The translations under genes were made by a program, and so were the position numbers. Below are positions 44,673 to 52,327 of a DNA stretch of 64,000 nt, piece by piece. Every line of letters begins with the position of its first letter. Positions within the stretch are counted from its first letter, which is position 1. A model generated the notes under the pieces. It made no database searches, was not told the origin of the DNA, and saw nothing but the letters and a program-made list of their open reading frames with translations. Source of the stretch: Micromonospora phaseoli (GTDB lineage: Bacteria > Actinomycetota > Actinomycetes > Mycobacteriales > Micromonosporaceae); NCBI RefSeq assembly GCF_900109115.1, contig NZ_FNYV01000003.1, positions 338,843 to 402,842 of the forward strand, read 5' to 3'.

Positions 44673-44738
44673 GTGTTCGATCAGCGCTTCTACTTTTACT
44701 ACGGCACCGGGAGTCCGGCAGCCGTAGGTCGCGCCTGA
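44673..44738 (+). CDS. Phe/Tyr-rich leader peptide before chorismate mutase
   Basis: A 21-codon ORF, GTG 44673 to TGA 44736-44738. Codons 6-10 read FYFYY and codon 2 is also Phe, so six of the first ten codons are Phe or Tyr, the end products of the pathway started by chorismate mutase. This is the classic design of an attenuation leader: ribosomes stall at these codons when charged tRNA-Phe or tRNA-Tyr is scarce. The mRNA folds described in the next entries support this reading. It has no Shine-Dalgarno and may be leaderless. It is too small and too far from the enzyme gene to be part of it. Confidence 0.8.
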   Translation: MFDQRFYFYYGTGSPAAVGRA

Positions 44739-44786
44739 TCGACTAGACCTGCGAAAAGCCCCGGGCTCCGAGGAGCCCGGGGCTTT
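44699..44786 (+). promoter_or_regulatory. Transcription attenuator controlling chorismate mutase
   Basis: Three competing pairings are visible. Protector hairpin: CTACGGC (44699-44705, over the last two Tyr codons) with GCCGTAG (44721-44727), and inner CCGG with CCGG. Antiterminator: GGAGTCCGG (44710-44718) with CCGGGCTCC (44761-44769), nine pairs including one G-U. Terminator: 44755-44769 with 44772-44786. A ribosome stalled on the Phe/Tyr codons would open the protector and free 44710-44718 to block the terminator. Without stalling the terminator forms. Confidence 0.78.
44755..44786 (+). terminator. Attenuator terminator
   Basis: AAAGCCCCGGGCTCC (44755-44769) and its exact complement (44772-44786) give a 15 bp stem with a minimal loop, ending in TTT and CGTCGTC. 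It lies between the leader peptide and the chorismate mutase start at 44839. Confidence 0.9.
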
Positions 44787-44838
44787 CGTCGTCCCGGGAT
44801 CCGGGCACTGGGCACCAGACCGTGAGAGGTACCCGAAG

Positions 44839-45222
44839 ATGACAGACGTGATGGAACAGAGCGGAGCCCCGGCTGGTTCCGGCGCGACCCCGAACGGCGC
44901 GGGCCGCGACGGCACGATCGCGGCCGGTCGTCCCGACGGCGACCCGGGCAGCCCTGTCACCGGCACCCAGCAGCCCGACGCCGCCGCCCGGATCGCCGAG
45001 ATCCGGGTACGGATCGACGAGATCGACCGGACGCTCATCGAGCTGTGGCAGGAGCGGGCCGCGCTGTCCCAGGAGGTCGGCACGGTCCGGATGGCCTCCG
45101 GCGGGACGCGGCTCGTGCTCTCCCGCGAGCAGGCGATCCTGGAGCGGTTCCGATCGGCCCTCGGCGCCGACGGCACGCAACTCGCGCTATTGCTGCTGCG
45201 GGCCGGCCGCGGCCCGCTCTGA
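44839..45222 (+). CDS. aroQ: Chorismate mutase, AroQ type
   Basis: A 127-residue enzyme that rearranges chorismate to prephenate, the branch step to Phe and Tyr. A 50-residue Gly/Ala/Pro-rich N-terminus has no family counterpart. The AroQ helical core follows: RIAEIRVRIDEIDRTLIELWQERAALSQEVGTVRMASG, then SREQAILERFRSALG. The key Arg in helix 1 (IRVRIDEID) and the downstream Arg of LWQERAALSQEVG are in place. A GAGAGG site precedes ATG 44839. It is downstream of the Phe/Tyr attenuator, which explains its control by end-product aminoacyl-tRNA. Confidence 0.9.
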   Translation: MTDVMEQSGAPAGSGATPNGAGRDGTIAAGRPDGDPGSPVTGTQQPDAAARIAEIRVRIDEIDRTLIELWQERAALSQEVGTVRMASGGTRLVLSREQAILERFRSALGADGTQLALLLLRAGRGPL

Positions 45223-45243
45223 GCGGTGACGGGTGACGACCTG

Positions 45244-45314
45244 CCGGTCCTCGTCCACCCGTCAGCCGAACGAGGACCGGGGCGCCGGCCGCTGTAACAG
45301 CCGACGCCCCGGTC
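45244..45314. terminator. Overlapping terminator hairpins
   Basis: Stem 1: CCGGTCCTCGT (45244-45254) with its complement at 45270-45280. Stem 2: GACCGGGGCG (45275-45284) with CGCCCCGGTC (45305-45314), with an inner GCTGT/ACAGC. They share 45275-45280, so only one forms at a time. They sit between convergent chorismate mutase and importer operon 2. Confidence 0.7.
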
Positions 45315-45382
45315 ACTGAGGAGGCACTACCTTCACCGTCGCTCCCGGTACGGATGGTCGGGCACGGACGGCGTCTGTGTGG

Positions 45383-46393
45383 CTACTCCGCCGCGTGCAC
45401 CACGTCGCGTACCTCGGCGAAGTGGCAGGCGCTCGGGTGGCCGGACTTGTCGCGGATCTGCAGGAGCGGCTCCTGCTCGGCGCAGATGTCCTGTGCCTTC
45501 CAGCAGCGGGTACGGAACCGGCAGCCCGACGGCGGGTTGGCCGGCGACGGGACGTCACCGGTCAGCACGATCTGGTCCCGGAGTCCCCGCAGCTTCGGGT
45601 CCGGCACCGGCACCGCGGACAGCAGCGCCTGGGTGTACGGGTGGGTCGGCTTGTCGTAGATGTCGTCCTCGGTGCCGATCTCGATGATCTTGCCGAGATA
45701 CATGACCGCGACGCGGTCGGCGATGTGCCGCACCACCGACAGGTCGTGGGCGATGAAGACGTACGACAGGCCCAGCTCCTTCTGGAGCTTCTCGAGCAGG
45801 TTGATCACCTGTGCCTGGATGGAGACGTCCAGCGCCGAGACCGGCTCGTCACACAGGATGATCTCCGGGTTGAGCGCCAGCGCCCGGGCGATGCCGATCC
45901 GCTGCCGCTGCCCGCCGGAGAACTGGTGCGGGTACCGGTTGATGTGCTCCGGGTTGAGGCCGACCAGCTCCAGCAGCTCCTGCACCTTGCCCCGCCGGCC
46001 GCTCTTCGGCACCACGTCCGGGTGCACCTCGAACGGCTCGCCGATGATGTCACCGACGGTCATCCGCGGGTTGAGCGAGGTGTAGGGATCCTGCATCACC
46101 AGCTGGATGTTGCGCCGGCCCCGCCGCCGCTCCTCCGCGCTGACCTTGGACATGTTCTTGCCCTGCACGAACAGGTCACCGGAGGTCGGCGTCTCCAGCC
46201 CGACCAACATCCGGGCCAGCGTGGACTTGCCGCAGCCGGACTCGCCCACGATGCCGAGCGTCTCGCCCCGGCGCAGCTGCAGGTTGACCCCGTCGACAGC
46301 CTGGACCGCACCGTACTGCTTCTTGAAGACGATGCCCTTGGTCAGCGGGAAGTGCTTGACCAGGTCTCGGGTCTCCAGCACCACGTCACTCAT
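45383..46393 (-). CDS. Peptide ABC importer ATPase, DppF/OppF type, operon 2
   Basis: A 336-residue ATPase, last gene of the second peptide importer operon. Motifs: Walker [10 protein letters not shown], signature FSGGQRQRI, Walker B IILCDEPVSALDVS, H-loop AHDLSVV, C-terminal CRFRTRCWKAQDIC. The segment [20 protein letters not shown] closely matches its operon-1 counterpart. It overlaps the upstream ATPase gene by eight bases. Confidence 0.94.
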   Translation of the reverse strand: MSDVVLETRDLVKHFPLTKGIVFKKQYGAVQAVDGVNLQLRRGETLGIVGESGCGKSTLARMLVGLETPTSGDLFVQGKNMSKVSAEERRRGRRNIQLVMQDPYTSLNPRMTVGDIIGEPFEVHPDVVPKSGRRGKVQELLELVGLNPEHINRYPHQFSGGQRQRIGIARALALNPEIILCDEPVSALDVSIQAQVINLLEKLQKELGLSYVFIAHDLSVVRHIADRVAVMYLGKIIEIGTEDDIYDKPTHPYTQALLSAVPVPDPKLRGLRDQIVLTGDVPSPANPPSGCRFRTRCWKAQDICAEQEPLLQIRDKSGHPSACHFAEVRDVVHAAE

Positions 46394-47423
46394 CGCCCTT
46401 GACCTCCTTCCAGAAGTGGCATGCGGCGGTACGGTTCGGCGACACCTGGTACAGCGGCGGCGCCGGGTCCTTCCGGCAGACGTCCTGCGCGTAGCGGCAC
46501 CGAGGGTTGAAGGCGCAGCCCGGCGGGATGTTCGTCAACGCCGGCGGCAGGCCCTTGATGGCGCTGAGCTCGTGGCCCTTGAGGTCCAGGCGCGGGATCG
46601 ACTCCAGCAGACCCTTGGTGTACGGGTGGGCCGGCGTGGCGTAGATGTCGTTCACGCCGGCTTCCTCGATGACCCGGCCGGCGTACATGACCGAGATCCG
46701 GTCCGCCACGTCGGCCACCACACCCATGTCGTGGGTGATCAGCACCAGGCCCATGTTCCGTTCCCGCTGCAGTTCGGCCAGCAGCGCCATGATCTGGGCC
46801 TGCACGGTCACGTCCAGCGCGGTGGTGGGCTCGTCCGCGATCAGCACCTCGGGGTCGAGCGCCAGCGCCATGGCGATCATGACGCGCTGCCGCATACCGC
46901 CCGAGAACTGGTGCGGGTAGTCGTTCACCCGCTGGCTCGCGGCCGGGATCTTGACCAGGTCGAGCAGCTCGACGGCGCGAACCTTGGCGTCCTTGCGGGA
47001 CATCCCCCGATGCTTGCGGAAGAGCTCGGCGAGCTGGAACCCGACGGTGAAGACCGGGTTCAGCGCGGAGAGCGCGTCCTGGAAGATCATCGCGATCCGG
47101 TTCGCCCGCACCTTGCGACGCTCGGACTCCGGCAGCTTGAGCAGGTCGACGCCCCGGTAGAGGATCTCCCCACCGGTGATGAAGCCGGGTGGGGAATCCA
47201 GGATGCCCATGATCGCTTGAGCGGTCACGCTCTTGCCGCAGCCGGACTCACCGAGGATCGCCCGGGTCTCGCCGGCCCGCAGGTCGAAGCTCACCCCGTT
47301 GACGGCATGCGCGATGCCGTTGCGGGTGCGGAACTCCACATGCAGATCCTTGACCTGCAGCGGCAGCGCGTTCGGGTCGACACCCGCCAGCGCCTCCAGC
47401 TTGACGTTCACATCAGTGCTCAT
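46386..47423 (-). CDS. Peptide ABC importer ATPase, DppD/OppD type, operon 2
   Basis: A 345-residue ATPase, the same length as the operon-1 copy. ATG 47423 is chosen because it overlaps the stop of the upstream micro-ORF (ATGA); the frame is open further but without homology. Motifs: Walker A GESGCGKS, signature FSGGMRQRV, Walker [16 protein letters not shown]-loop THDMGVV, and C-terminal [14 protein letters not shown]. It forms a heterodimer with the DppF-type protein. Confidence 0.94.
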   Translation of the reverse strand: MSTDVNVKLEALAGVDPNALPLQVKDLHVEFRTRNGIAHAVNGVSFDLRAGETRAILGESGCGKSVTAQAIMGILDSPPGFITGGEILYRGVDLLKLPESERRKVRANRIAMIFQDALSALNPVFTVGFQLAELFRKHRGMSRKDAKVRAVELLDLVKIPAASQRVNDYPHQFSGGMRQRVMIAMALALDPEVLIADEPTTALDVTVQAQIMALLAELQRERNMGLVLITHDMGVVADVADRISVMYAGRVIEEAGVNDIYATPAHPYTKGLLESIPRLDLKGHELSAIKGLPPALTNIPPGCAFNPRCRYAQDVCRKDPAPPLYQVSPNRTAACHFWKEVKGDE

Positions 47424-47503
47424 GCCGGCACTCCGCTTCGCTCCGTGCCTTCGTGAGGCACCGTCGCCGTGTGCTGATGATTCGCTCGCTGACACTCGCT
47501 CAT
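47420..47503 (-). other. Micro-ORF spacer between permease and ATPase genes, operon 2
   Basis: An 84 bp element on the minus strand from ATG 47503 to TGA 47422-47420, overlapping the ATPase ATG. It shares ATGAGCGAG, AGCGAGCGAATCATC, GTGCCTC and AGCGAAGCGGAG with the operon-1 spacer at 25922-26005, in the same order and with the same total length, but one-base indels change the reading frame between them. Conservation is therefore at nucleotide level. Confidence 0.6.
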
Positions 47504-47508
47504 GGGAC

Positions 47509-48447
47509 TCACCGGAACTTCGGGTCGAGGGCGTCACGCAGGGCGTCACCCATGAGGATGAAGGACAGCACCGTGCCGACCAGCAGACCGCAGGGGAAGA
47601 GCAGCAGCCACGGGTCCTCCAGGAAGTAGACCTGGTGGGTGCTGATCATGATGCCCCAGGACTGCGCGGGCGGCTGGAGCCCGACGCCGAGGAAGGTCAG
47701 CGTGGCCTCCGCGGCGACGAACGACCCGAGCACGATGGTGGCGTAGACCAGCATCGGGGCGATCGCGTTCGGCAGGATGTGCCGGAACATCAACCGCGAG
47801 TTGCGGGCGCCGACCGCCTTGGCGGCCTGCACGTAGTCCAGGTCCTTCGACGAGATGACGCTGCCCCGGATGATCCGGGCGATGGTCGGCCAGGCCAGCA
47901 GGAACAGCACTCCGGTGATGGTCCAGATGTTCTGCCGCTTGATCACGGTGAGGAAGACGATCGCGCCGAGCAGGAACGGCAGCGAGAAGAAGATGTCCAT
48001 CACCCGGGAGATGATCGTGTCGACCCAGCCGCCGTAGTAGCCGGCGAGCAGGCCGAGCGTCCCACCGAACAGCACGATGCCGCTGGTCGCCATCACCGCG
48101 ATCACCATCGACGGACGCGCGCCGTAGATGGCGTGTGCGTAGTAGTCGCACCCCAGGATGTCGAACCCGAAGGGGTGCTCCCCGCTCGGGGAGATCCGGG
48201 ACCGGTCGGTGTTGCAACTCCGCGGGTCCTGGCTGGTCCACAACTTCGGGAAGGCCGCCATGGAGCCGACCACGAGGACGTAGATGAACGCGATCACGAA
48301 GATCGGATCGCGCAGCAACTGCCGCCGGGCGTCCGCCCACAGGCTGGCGCTGCGCCCCTCGCCGCCGGTCGTCGCCTCGGTCGACGGACCGTCACCGCCC
48401 ACCGGCGCACCGCCGACGGCGGTACCCGCGCTCGTCAGGTCGCTCAT
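47509..48447 (-). CDS. Peptide ABC importer permease, DppC/OppC type, operon 2
   Basis: A 312-residue membrane protein from ATG 48447, which has GAGGTG upstream and overlaps a micro-ORF stop; a GTG two codons earlier is possible. A 35-residue polar N-terminus precedes six membrane segments. Family features: GFDILGCDYYAHAIYGARPSMVI, the EAA loop AKAVGARNSRLMFRHILPNAIAP, and the C-terminus DALRDALDPKFR. Confidence 0.93.
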   Translation of the reverse strand: MSDLTSAGTAVGGAPVGGDGPSTEATTGGEGRSASLWADARRQLLRDPIFVIAFIYVLVVGSMAAFPKLWTSQDPRSCNTDRSRISPSGEHPFGFDILGCDYYAHAIYGARPSMVIAVMATSGIVLFGGTLGLLAGYYGGWVDTIISRVMDIFFSLPFLLGAIVFLTVIKRQNIWTITGVLFLLAWPTIARIIRGSVISSKDLDYVQAAKAVGARNSRLMFRHILPNAIAPMLVYATIVLGSFVAAEATLTFLGVGLQPPAQSWGIMISTHQVYFLEDPWLLLFPCGLLVGTVLSFILMGDALRDALDPKFR

Positions 48448-48530
48448 GTCCACACCTCGTTTCGCTCCACCCGGCCACCGGGGGCGGTCGGAAGACCCTG
48501 CGTCAGCCTCAACACGATCCGCTCACTCAT
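48444..48530 (-). other. Micro-ORF spacer between permease genes, operon 2
   Basis: An 87 bp element from ATG 48530 (overlapping the end of the DppB-type gene, out of frame) to TGA 48446-48444, overlapping the DppC-type ATG. It shares ATGAGTGAGCG at its start and GGAGCGAAACGAG near its end with the other two spacers; the middle differs. The encoded 28 residues start MSERIVLRL. Confidence 0.5.
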
Positions 48531-49533
48531 AGCGGATCCTCGGGTCGAGCACGGCGTACAGGAGGTCGACCAGCAGGTTGGCGACCAGCACGACCAGCAC
48601 CAGCATGGTCACCACGCCGACCACCACCGAGGACTCACCGGTCCGCGCGGACATCGTCACCAGCCGGCCGATGCCCGGCACGTTGAAGATGGTCTCGGTG
48701 ACCACCGCGCCGGCCATCGCGGCGCCGATGTCGACGCCCAGGAAGGTGATCACGGGGATCAGCGAGTTGCGCAGCGTGTGCACGCCGATGACGCGCTTGT
48801 TGGTCAGGCCCTTGGCCCGGGCCGTCCGGACGTAGTCGGCCCGGATGTTCTCCATGATGCTGGTCCGGGTGAGCCGGGCGGTGACCGCCAGCGAGGTCGC
48901 GCCGAGCACCATGCCCGGGATGATCAGACTGGCCATGGGGTAGTCGGGCTTGAAGACGGGGCTGAACATGCCCGACGAGATCACGTCTGGAATCCAGTCC
49001 TGGCCACGCAGCACGTTGCCGAACTTGACCCCGACGAACTCCCGCACCACCACACCGAGCACGAAGATCGGCACCGAGATGACGAAGACCGTGCTGATCT
49101 TCACCAGGTAGTCGGCGAAGCTGCCGCCGCGCAGGCCGGCGAGCACGCCGGCGGCGATTCCCACGACAGCCTCGAAGAGAATCGCGATCACCAACAGCTT
49201 GAGGGTGAACGGAATGGCATCGGCCACCAGGTCGGTGACCTCCCGCTGGCGCAGGTTGATGCCGAAGTCGAAGTGGAAGAAGATGTTCTGCAGCCGGTCC
49301 GCGAAGAGCCCGAAGCAGGGATTGCCCCGCTGGTCCAGGCAGGGGTCGCCGTAGCCGAGCCGCTCGGTGATCGCCTGCAGCAGGGCGGGCGGCGGCGTCC
49401 GGTCTCCGAACAGCGCCCGGACCGGGTTCCCGCTGAACTGGATCGCCAGCGCGGTCATGTAGTGGAGCAGGAACATGGTGCCCAGCACGGTGGGAATGAA
49501 CTGGAGCAACCGTCGAATGACGTAGCGCCCCAT
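48523..49533 (-). CDS. Peptide ABC importer permease, DppB/OppB type, operon 2
   Basis: A 336-residue membrane protein. ATG 49533 follows GAGAGGAGA and gives the family N-terminus MGRYVIRRLLQFIPTVLGT. About six membrane segments are visible, with the EAA loop RTARAKGLTNKRVIGVHTLRNSLIP and the C-terminus DLLYAVLDPRIRYE. The first periplasmic loop carries two Cys (GDPCLDQRGNPCFG) not present in the operon-1 protein, possibly a disulfide. Confidence 0.93.
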   Translation of the reverse strand: MGRYVIRRLLQFIPTVLGTMFLLHYMTALAIQFSGNPVRALFGDRTPPPALLQAITERLGYGDPCLDQRGNPCFGLFADRLQNIFFHFDFGINLRQREVTDLVADAIPFTLKLLVIAILFEAVVGIAAGVLAGLRGGSFADYLVKISTVFVISVPIFVLGVVVREFVGVKFGNVLRGQDWIPDVISSGMFSPVFKPDYPMASLIIPGMVLGATSLAVTARLTRTSIMENIRADYVRTARAKGLTNKRVIGVHTLRNSLIPVITFLGVDIGAAMAGAVVTETIFNVPGIGRLVTMSARTGESSVVVGVVTMLVLVVLVANLLVDLLYAVLDPRIRYE

Positions 49534-49555
49534 GTCGGGGTCTCCTCTCGGCGCT

Positions 49556-49604
49556 GACGTGGCGGCAACGATCACCCTGGTGGGGTGATCGTTGCCGCCA
49601 CGTC
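49556..49604 (-). terminator. Long hairpin between binding-protein and permease genes, operon 2
   Basis: A perfect 22 bp stem: 49556-49577 with 49583-49604, five-base loop. On the minus strand it follows the binding-protein gene and precedes the permease gene, as in operon 1. It likely stabilises the binding-protein message or attenuates permease expression. Confidence 0.8.
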
Positions 49605-49633
49605 GTGTTACGGCATGATCAGGAGGCGGAAGC

Positions 49634-51268
49634 TCAGTTCTGCTTCAGCGAGGTCGCACCGTAGTCGGCGTCCGAGACGGAGTTCCAGACGAACTGGTCC
49701 ACGTTCTCACCGTAGACCGCCGCCACCTTGCTCCACCACATCGGGATGACCGGCAGGTCCTCGCCGAGGATGTCCTCCGCCTTCTGGTAGGACGGGATCG
49801 CGGCCTGGATCGAGTCGGCCGAGTCACCCTCCTTCATCAGCGCGTCGAACTCGGCGTTGGTGTAGCCCGAGTTGTTGCTGCCGGCACCGGTGCCGTACAG
49901 CGGGTAGAGGTAGGTCTCCATGAACGGGTAGTCCGGGCCCCAGCCGAGGCGGAAACCACCGGTGAACTTCTTCTGGTCCGCGGTCTCCAGGTACTCGGCG
50001 AACTGCAGGTTGACCTTCAGCTCGTAGTCGATGCCGAGGGCCTCCTTGATCTGGTCACCGACCGCCTGCAGCCACTGGTCGTGACCGGCACCGGCGTTGG
50101 CCCACAGGATCAGCTTCTCGCCGGCCGGCCAGCCGCCAGCCTCGGCGAGCAACTGCTTGGCCTTCTCGACATCCTTGGCGCAGTACTTGCAGACGCCCTC
50201 GCGGGCACCCTCGAAGGTCGGCGCGACGTAGCCGGTGGCCGGGGTGAACCGACCGTCGAAGACGGCGTCGATGATCGACTGGCGGTCGATCGACAGCGAC
50301 AGCGCCTGGCGGATCCGCTTGTCCTCGAACGCCTTGTTGTAGATCGGCATGCCGACGTAGGTGAAGCTGTCACCCGGCTGCTCGTACATCCGGTCGCCGT
50401 AGGTGGCCTTGGCCTCCTTGTAGCGGGCCGGCGGCAGGGTGTACATCACGTCCAGCTCGCCCGCCTGGAAGGCGGCGTAGCCGGCGTCGACGTCGGCGAA
50501 GATGCGGTACTCGATGCGGTCCGGCTTGCCAGCCTCGCCCTTCCAGGTGTCGCTACGGACCACGTTGATCGCGACGTTGTGCTGCCAGCTGCCGTCGATC
50601 TTGTACGGGCCGTTGCCGATCGGCGTCTCGTTGCACTTGGCGATGTCGTCGACGCACGCCTGGGCCATCGGGAAGAAGCCCGGGTAGCCGATCGTGGTCG
50701 GGAAGCCGGAGAACGGGGCGTCCAGCTCGACGGTGAAGGTCAGGTCGTCGACCTTCTTCAGACCCGACAGCTCCTTGGTGGCCGGCTCCGGAGCCTTCTG
50801 CGGGCCCTCGCCGTCCGGGTCCGCCGGCGCCACGTCGTCCTTGCCGACGATCCGCTTCATGAAGTAGCCGTTGTTCTGGGCGTTCGGCCCGTAAGCGGCG
50901 AAGTTCCACGACCGGATGAACGCGTCGGCGTTGACCGCTTCACCGTTGTCGAAGGTGTAACCGCTCTTGAGCTTGATCGTCCAGAGCTTCTGGTCCTCGG
51001 ACTCGACCGACTCGGCCAGGTCCATCTCGACCGCCGAGCTCTCCGCGTTGTACTTGACCAGACCACGGAAGAGCTGACGGATCACATACAGCGACGGCTC
51101 GTCGTCGCCACCGGACGGCGTCAGGAACGCCGGCTCCGAGGCATAGACGCGAAGCGTGCCGCCAGTCTGGCCGCTCGACTCGTTGTCGTCGCCACCGCCG
51201 CCGCAGGCGGTGGCCAACATGGCAGTGGCGGTCGCCGCGACCGCCACCTTCAGGAATTTCCCGCGCAT
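49634..51268 (-). CDS. Peptide ABC importer substrate-binding lipoprotein, operon 2
   Basis: A 544-residue family 5 binding protein. The signal peptide ends in the lipobox ATAC with lipidated Cys22, followed by Gly/Asp-rich linker. Family segments: LWTIKLKSGYTFDNGEAVNADAFIRSWN, LSLSIDRQSIIDAVF, and a C-terminal DLPVIPMWW. A cluster of two Cys at EGVCKYCAKD resembles similar actinobacterial peptide-binding proteins. It heads the minus-strand operon after a GAGGAGG site. Confidence 0.92.
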   Translation of the reverse strand: MRGKFLKVAVAATATAMLATACGGGGDDNESSGQTGGTLRVYASEPAFLTPSGGDDEPSLYVIRQLFRGLVKYNAESSAVEMDLAESVESEDQKLWTIKLKSGYTFDNGEAVNADAFIRSWNFAAYGPNAQNNGYFMKRIVGKDDVAPADPDGEGPQKAPEPATKELSGLKKVDDLTFTVELDAPFSGFPTTIGYPGFFPMAQACVDDIAKCNETPIGNGPYKIDGSWQHNVAINVVRSDTWKGEAGKPDRIEYRIFADVDAGYAAFQAGELDVMYTLPPARYKEAKATYGDRMYEQPGDSFTYVGMPIYNKAFEDKRIRQALSLSIDRQSIIDAVFDGRFTPATGYVAPTFEGAREGVCKYCAKDVEKAKQLLAEAGGWPAGEKLILWANAGAGHDQWLQAVGDQIKEALGIDYELKVNLQFAEYLETADQKKFTGGFRLGWGPDYPFMETYLYPLYGTGAGSNNSGYTNAEFDALMKEGDSADSIQAAIPSYQKAEDILGEDLPVIPMWWSKVAAVYGENVDQFVWNSVSDADYGATSLKQN

Positions 51269-51637
51269 GGGAGTGCCTCCTCAGGGCGCTCGGCTCACGA
51301 GGGGGTGTGAGGTGGTTGCCACTGTGACACCCGATGCGCCCAGGCGGGAAGGCGTGTTATCAACCCGATACGCGGCCGGGACGACGCCGACATCGACCCG
51401 AAGCCGCCCTCACGCCGCCTCAGCGGCATGGTATGACCTGCTCGTCAACGCAATTTTCGCGCTCAGCGGGTCGTCAGCGGCACCGGGCGGACGAATCCAC
51501 GAAGTGACCGATACATCGACGTGAGTCCCGCCACTCTGGGCAGGATGCTACCCGAAAGGATGAGTCTGATTCCAGCCTCGCGGCCGATCCAGGTCAACGC
51601 GCCAAAGATCTTGAGGGGTGACCCGATACGGTCCCGG
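51269..51637. other. Intergenic region upstream of importer operon 2
   Basis: About 370 bp that holds the promoter of operon 2 and the 3' end of the response-regulator transcript. It is less GC-rich than its surroundings in parts. I see no gene, clear terminator or repeat. Confidence 0.4.
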
Positions 51638-52327
51638 TCACACCAGACGGCGGTCCGCCGCCCATCGGGACAGCTCGTACCGGTTGGACATCTGGAGCTT
51701 GCGCAGCACGTTGGAGACGTGCGTCTCGACCGTCTTGATCGAGATGTAGAGCTCCCGCGCGATCTCCTTGTACGCGTAACCCCGGGCGAGCAGCCGCAGC
51801 ACCTCGCGCTCCCGGTTGGTCAGCTGGTCCAGTTCGGGATCGGCGACCGGAGCGTCCGGGCGGGCCGCGAAGGCGTCCAGCACGAACCCGGCCAACCGCG
51901 GACTGAACACCGCGTCACCGTCGGCCACCCGCCGAATCGCCGCGGTCAACTCGTCCGGCGAGATGGTCTTGGTCACGTAGCCCCGGGCACCGGCTCGGAT
52001 CAGCCCGATCACGTCCTCCGCGGCGTCGGAGACGCTGAGCGCCAGGAAACGCACCTGGGGATGGCTGCGGCGCATCGCCTCCAGCACCGCCCGCCCGCCG
52101 CCGTCGGGCATGTGCACGTCGAGCAGGACGACATCCGGTTCGGTCGCCGCGATCCGGCTGACCGCCTCCGCGACGGTGCTCGCCTCGCCCACCACCTCGA
52201 CGTGCGCGCCGAGTTCGGCGCGTACGCCGGCACGGAACATGGCGTGGTCGTCGACCAGGAACACCCGCAGCCGCTCGGGCCCGGTGCCTGCCGGTTCGAC
52301 CGGTGACATCGACTGCTCGGCCATCAT
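51638..52327 (-). CDS. LuxR-type response regulator
   Basis: A 229-residue NarL/LuxR-type regulator. The receiver domain has the acidic pair VDDH (26-28) and the phosphorylated Asp70 in LLDVHMPDG, Ser/Thr in LALSVSD and Lys in TKTISPDE. The C-terminal domain is LuxR (LTNREREVLRLLARGYAYKEIARELYISIKTVETHVSNVLRKL). Its ATG overlaps the kinase stop by four bases, so kinase and regulator are coupled. Confidence 0.93.
   Translation of the reverse strand: MMAEQSMSPVEPAGTGPERLRVFLVDDHAMFRAGVRAELGAHVEVVGEASTVAEAVSRIAATEPDVVLLDVHMPDGGGRAVLEAMRRSHPQVRFLALSVSDAAEDVIGLIRAGARGYVTKTISPDELTAAIRRVADGDAVFSPRLAGFVLDAFAARPDAPVADPELDQLTNREREVLRLLARGYAYKEIARELYISIKTVETHVSNVLRKLQMSNRYELSRWAADRRLV

Noticed and set aside
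47233-49557. A 774-codon plus-strand frame opposite importer operon 2
   Set aside because: It crosses three genes on the minus strand with clear permease and ATPase motifs and consists of Asp/His/Arg-rich low-complexity sequence.
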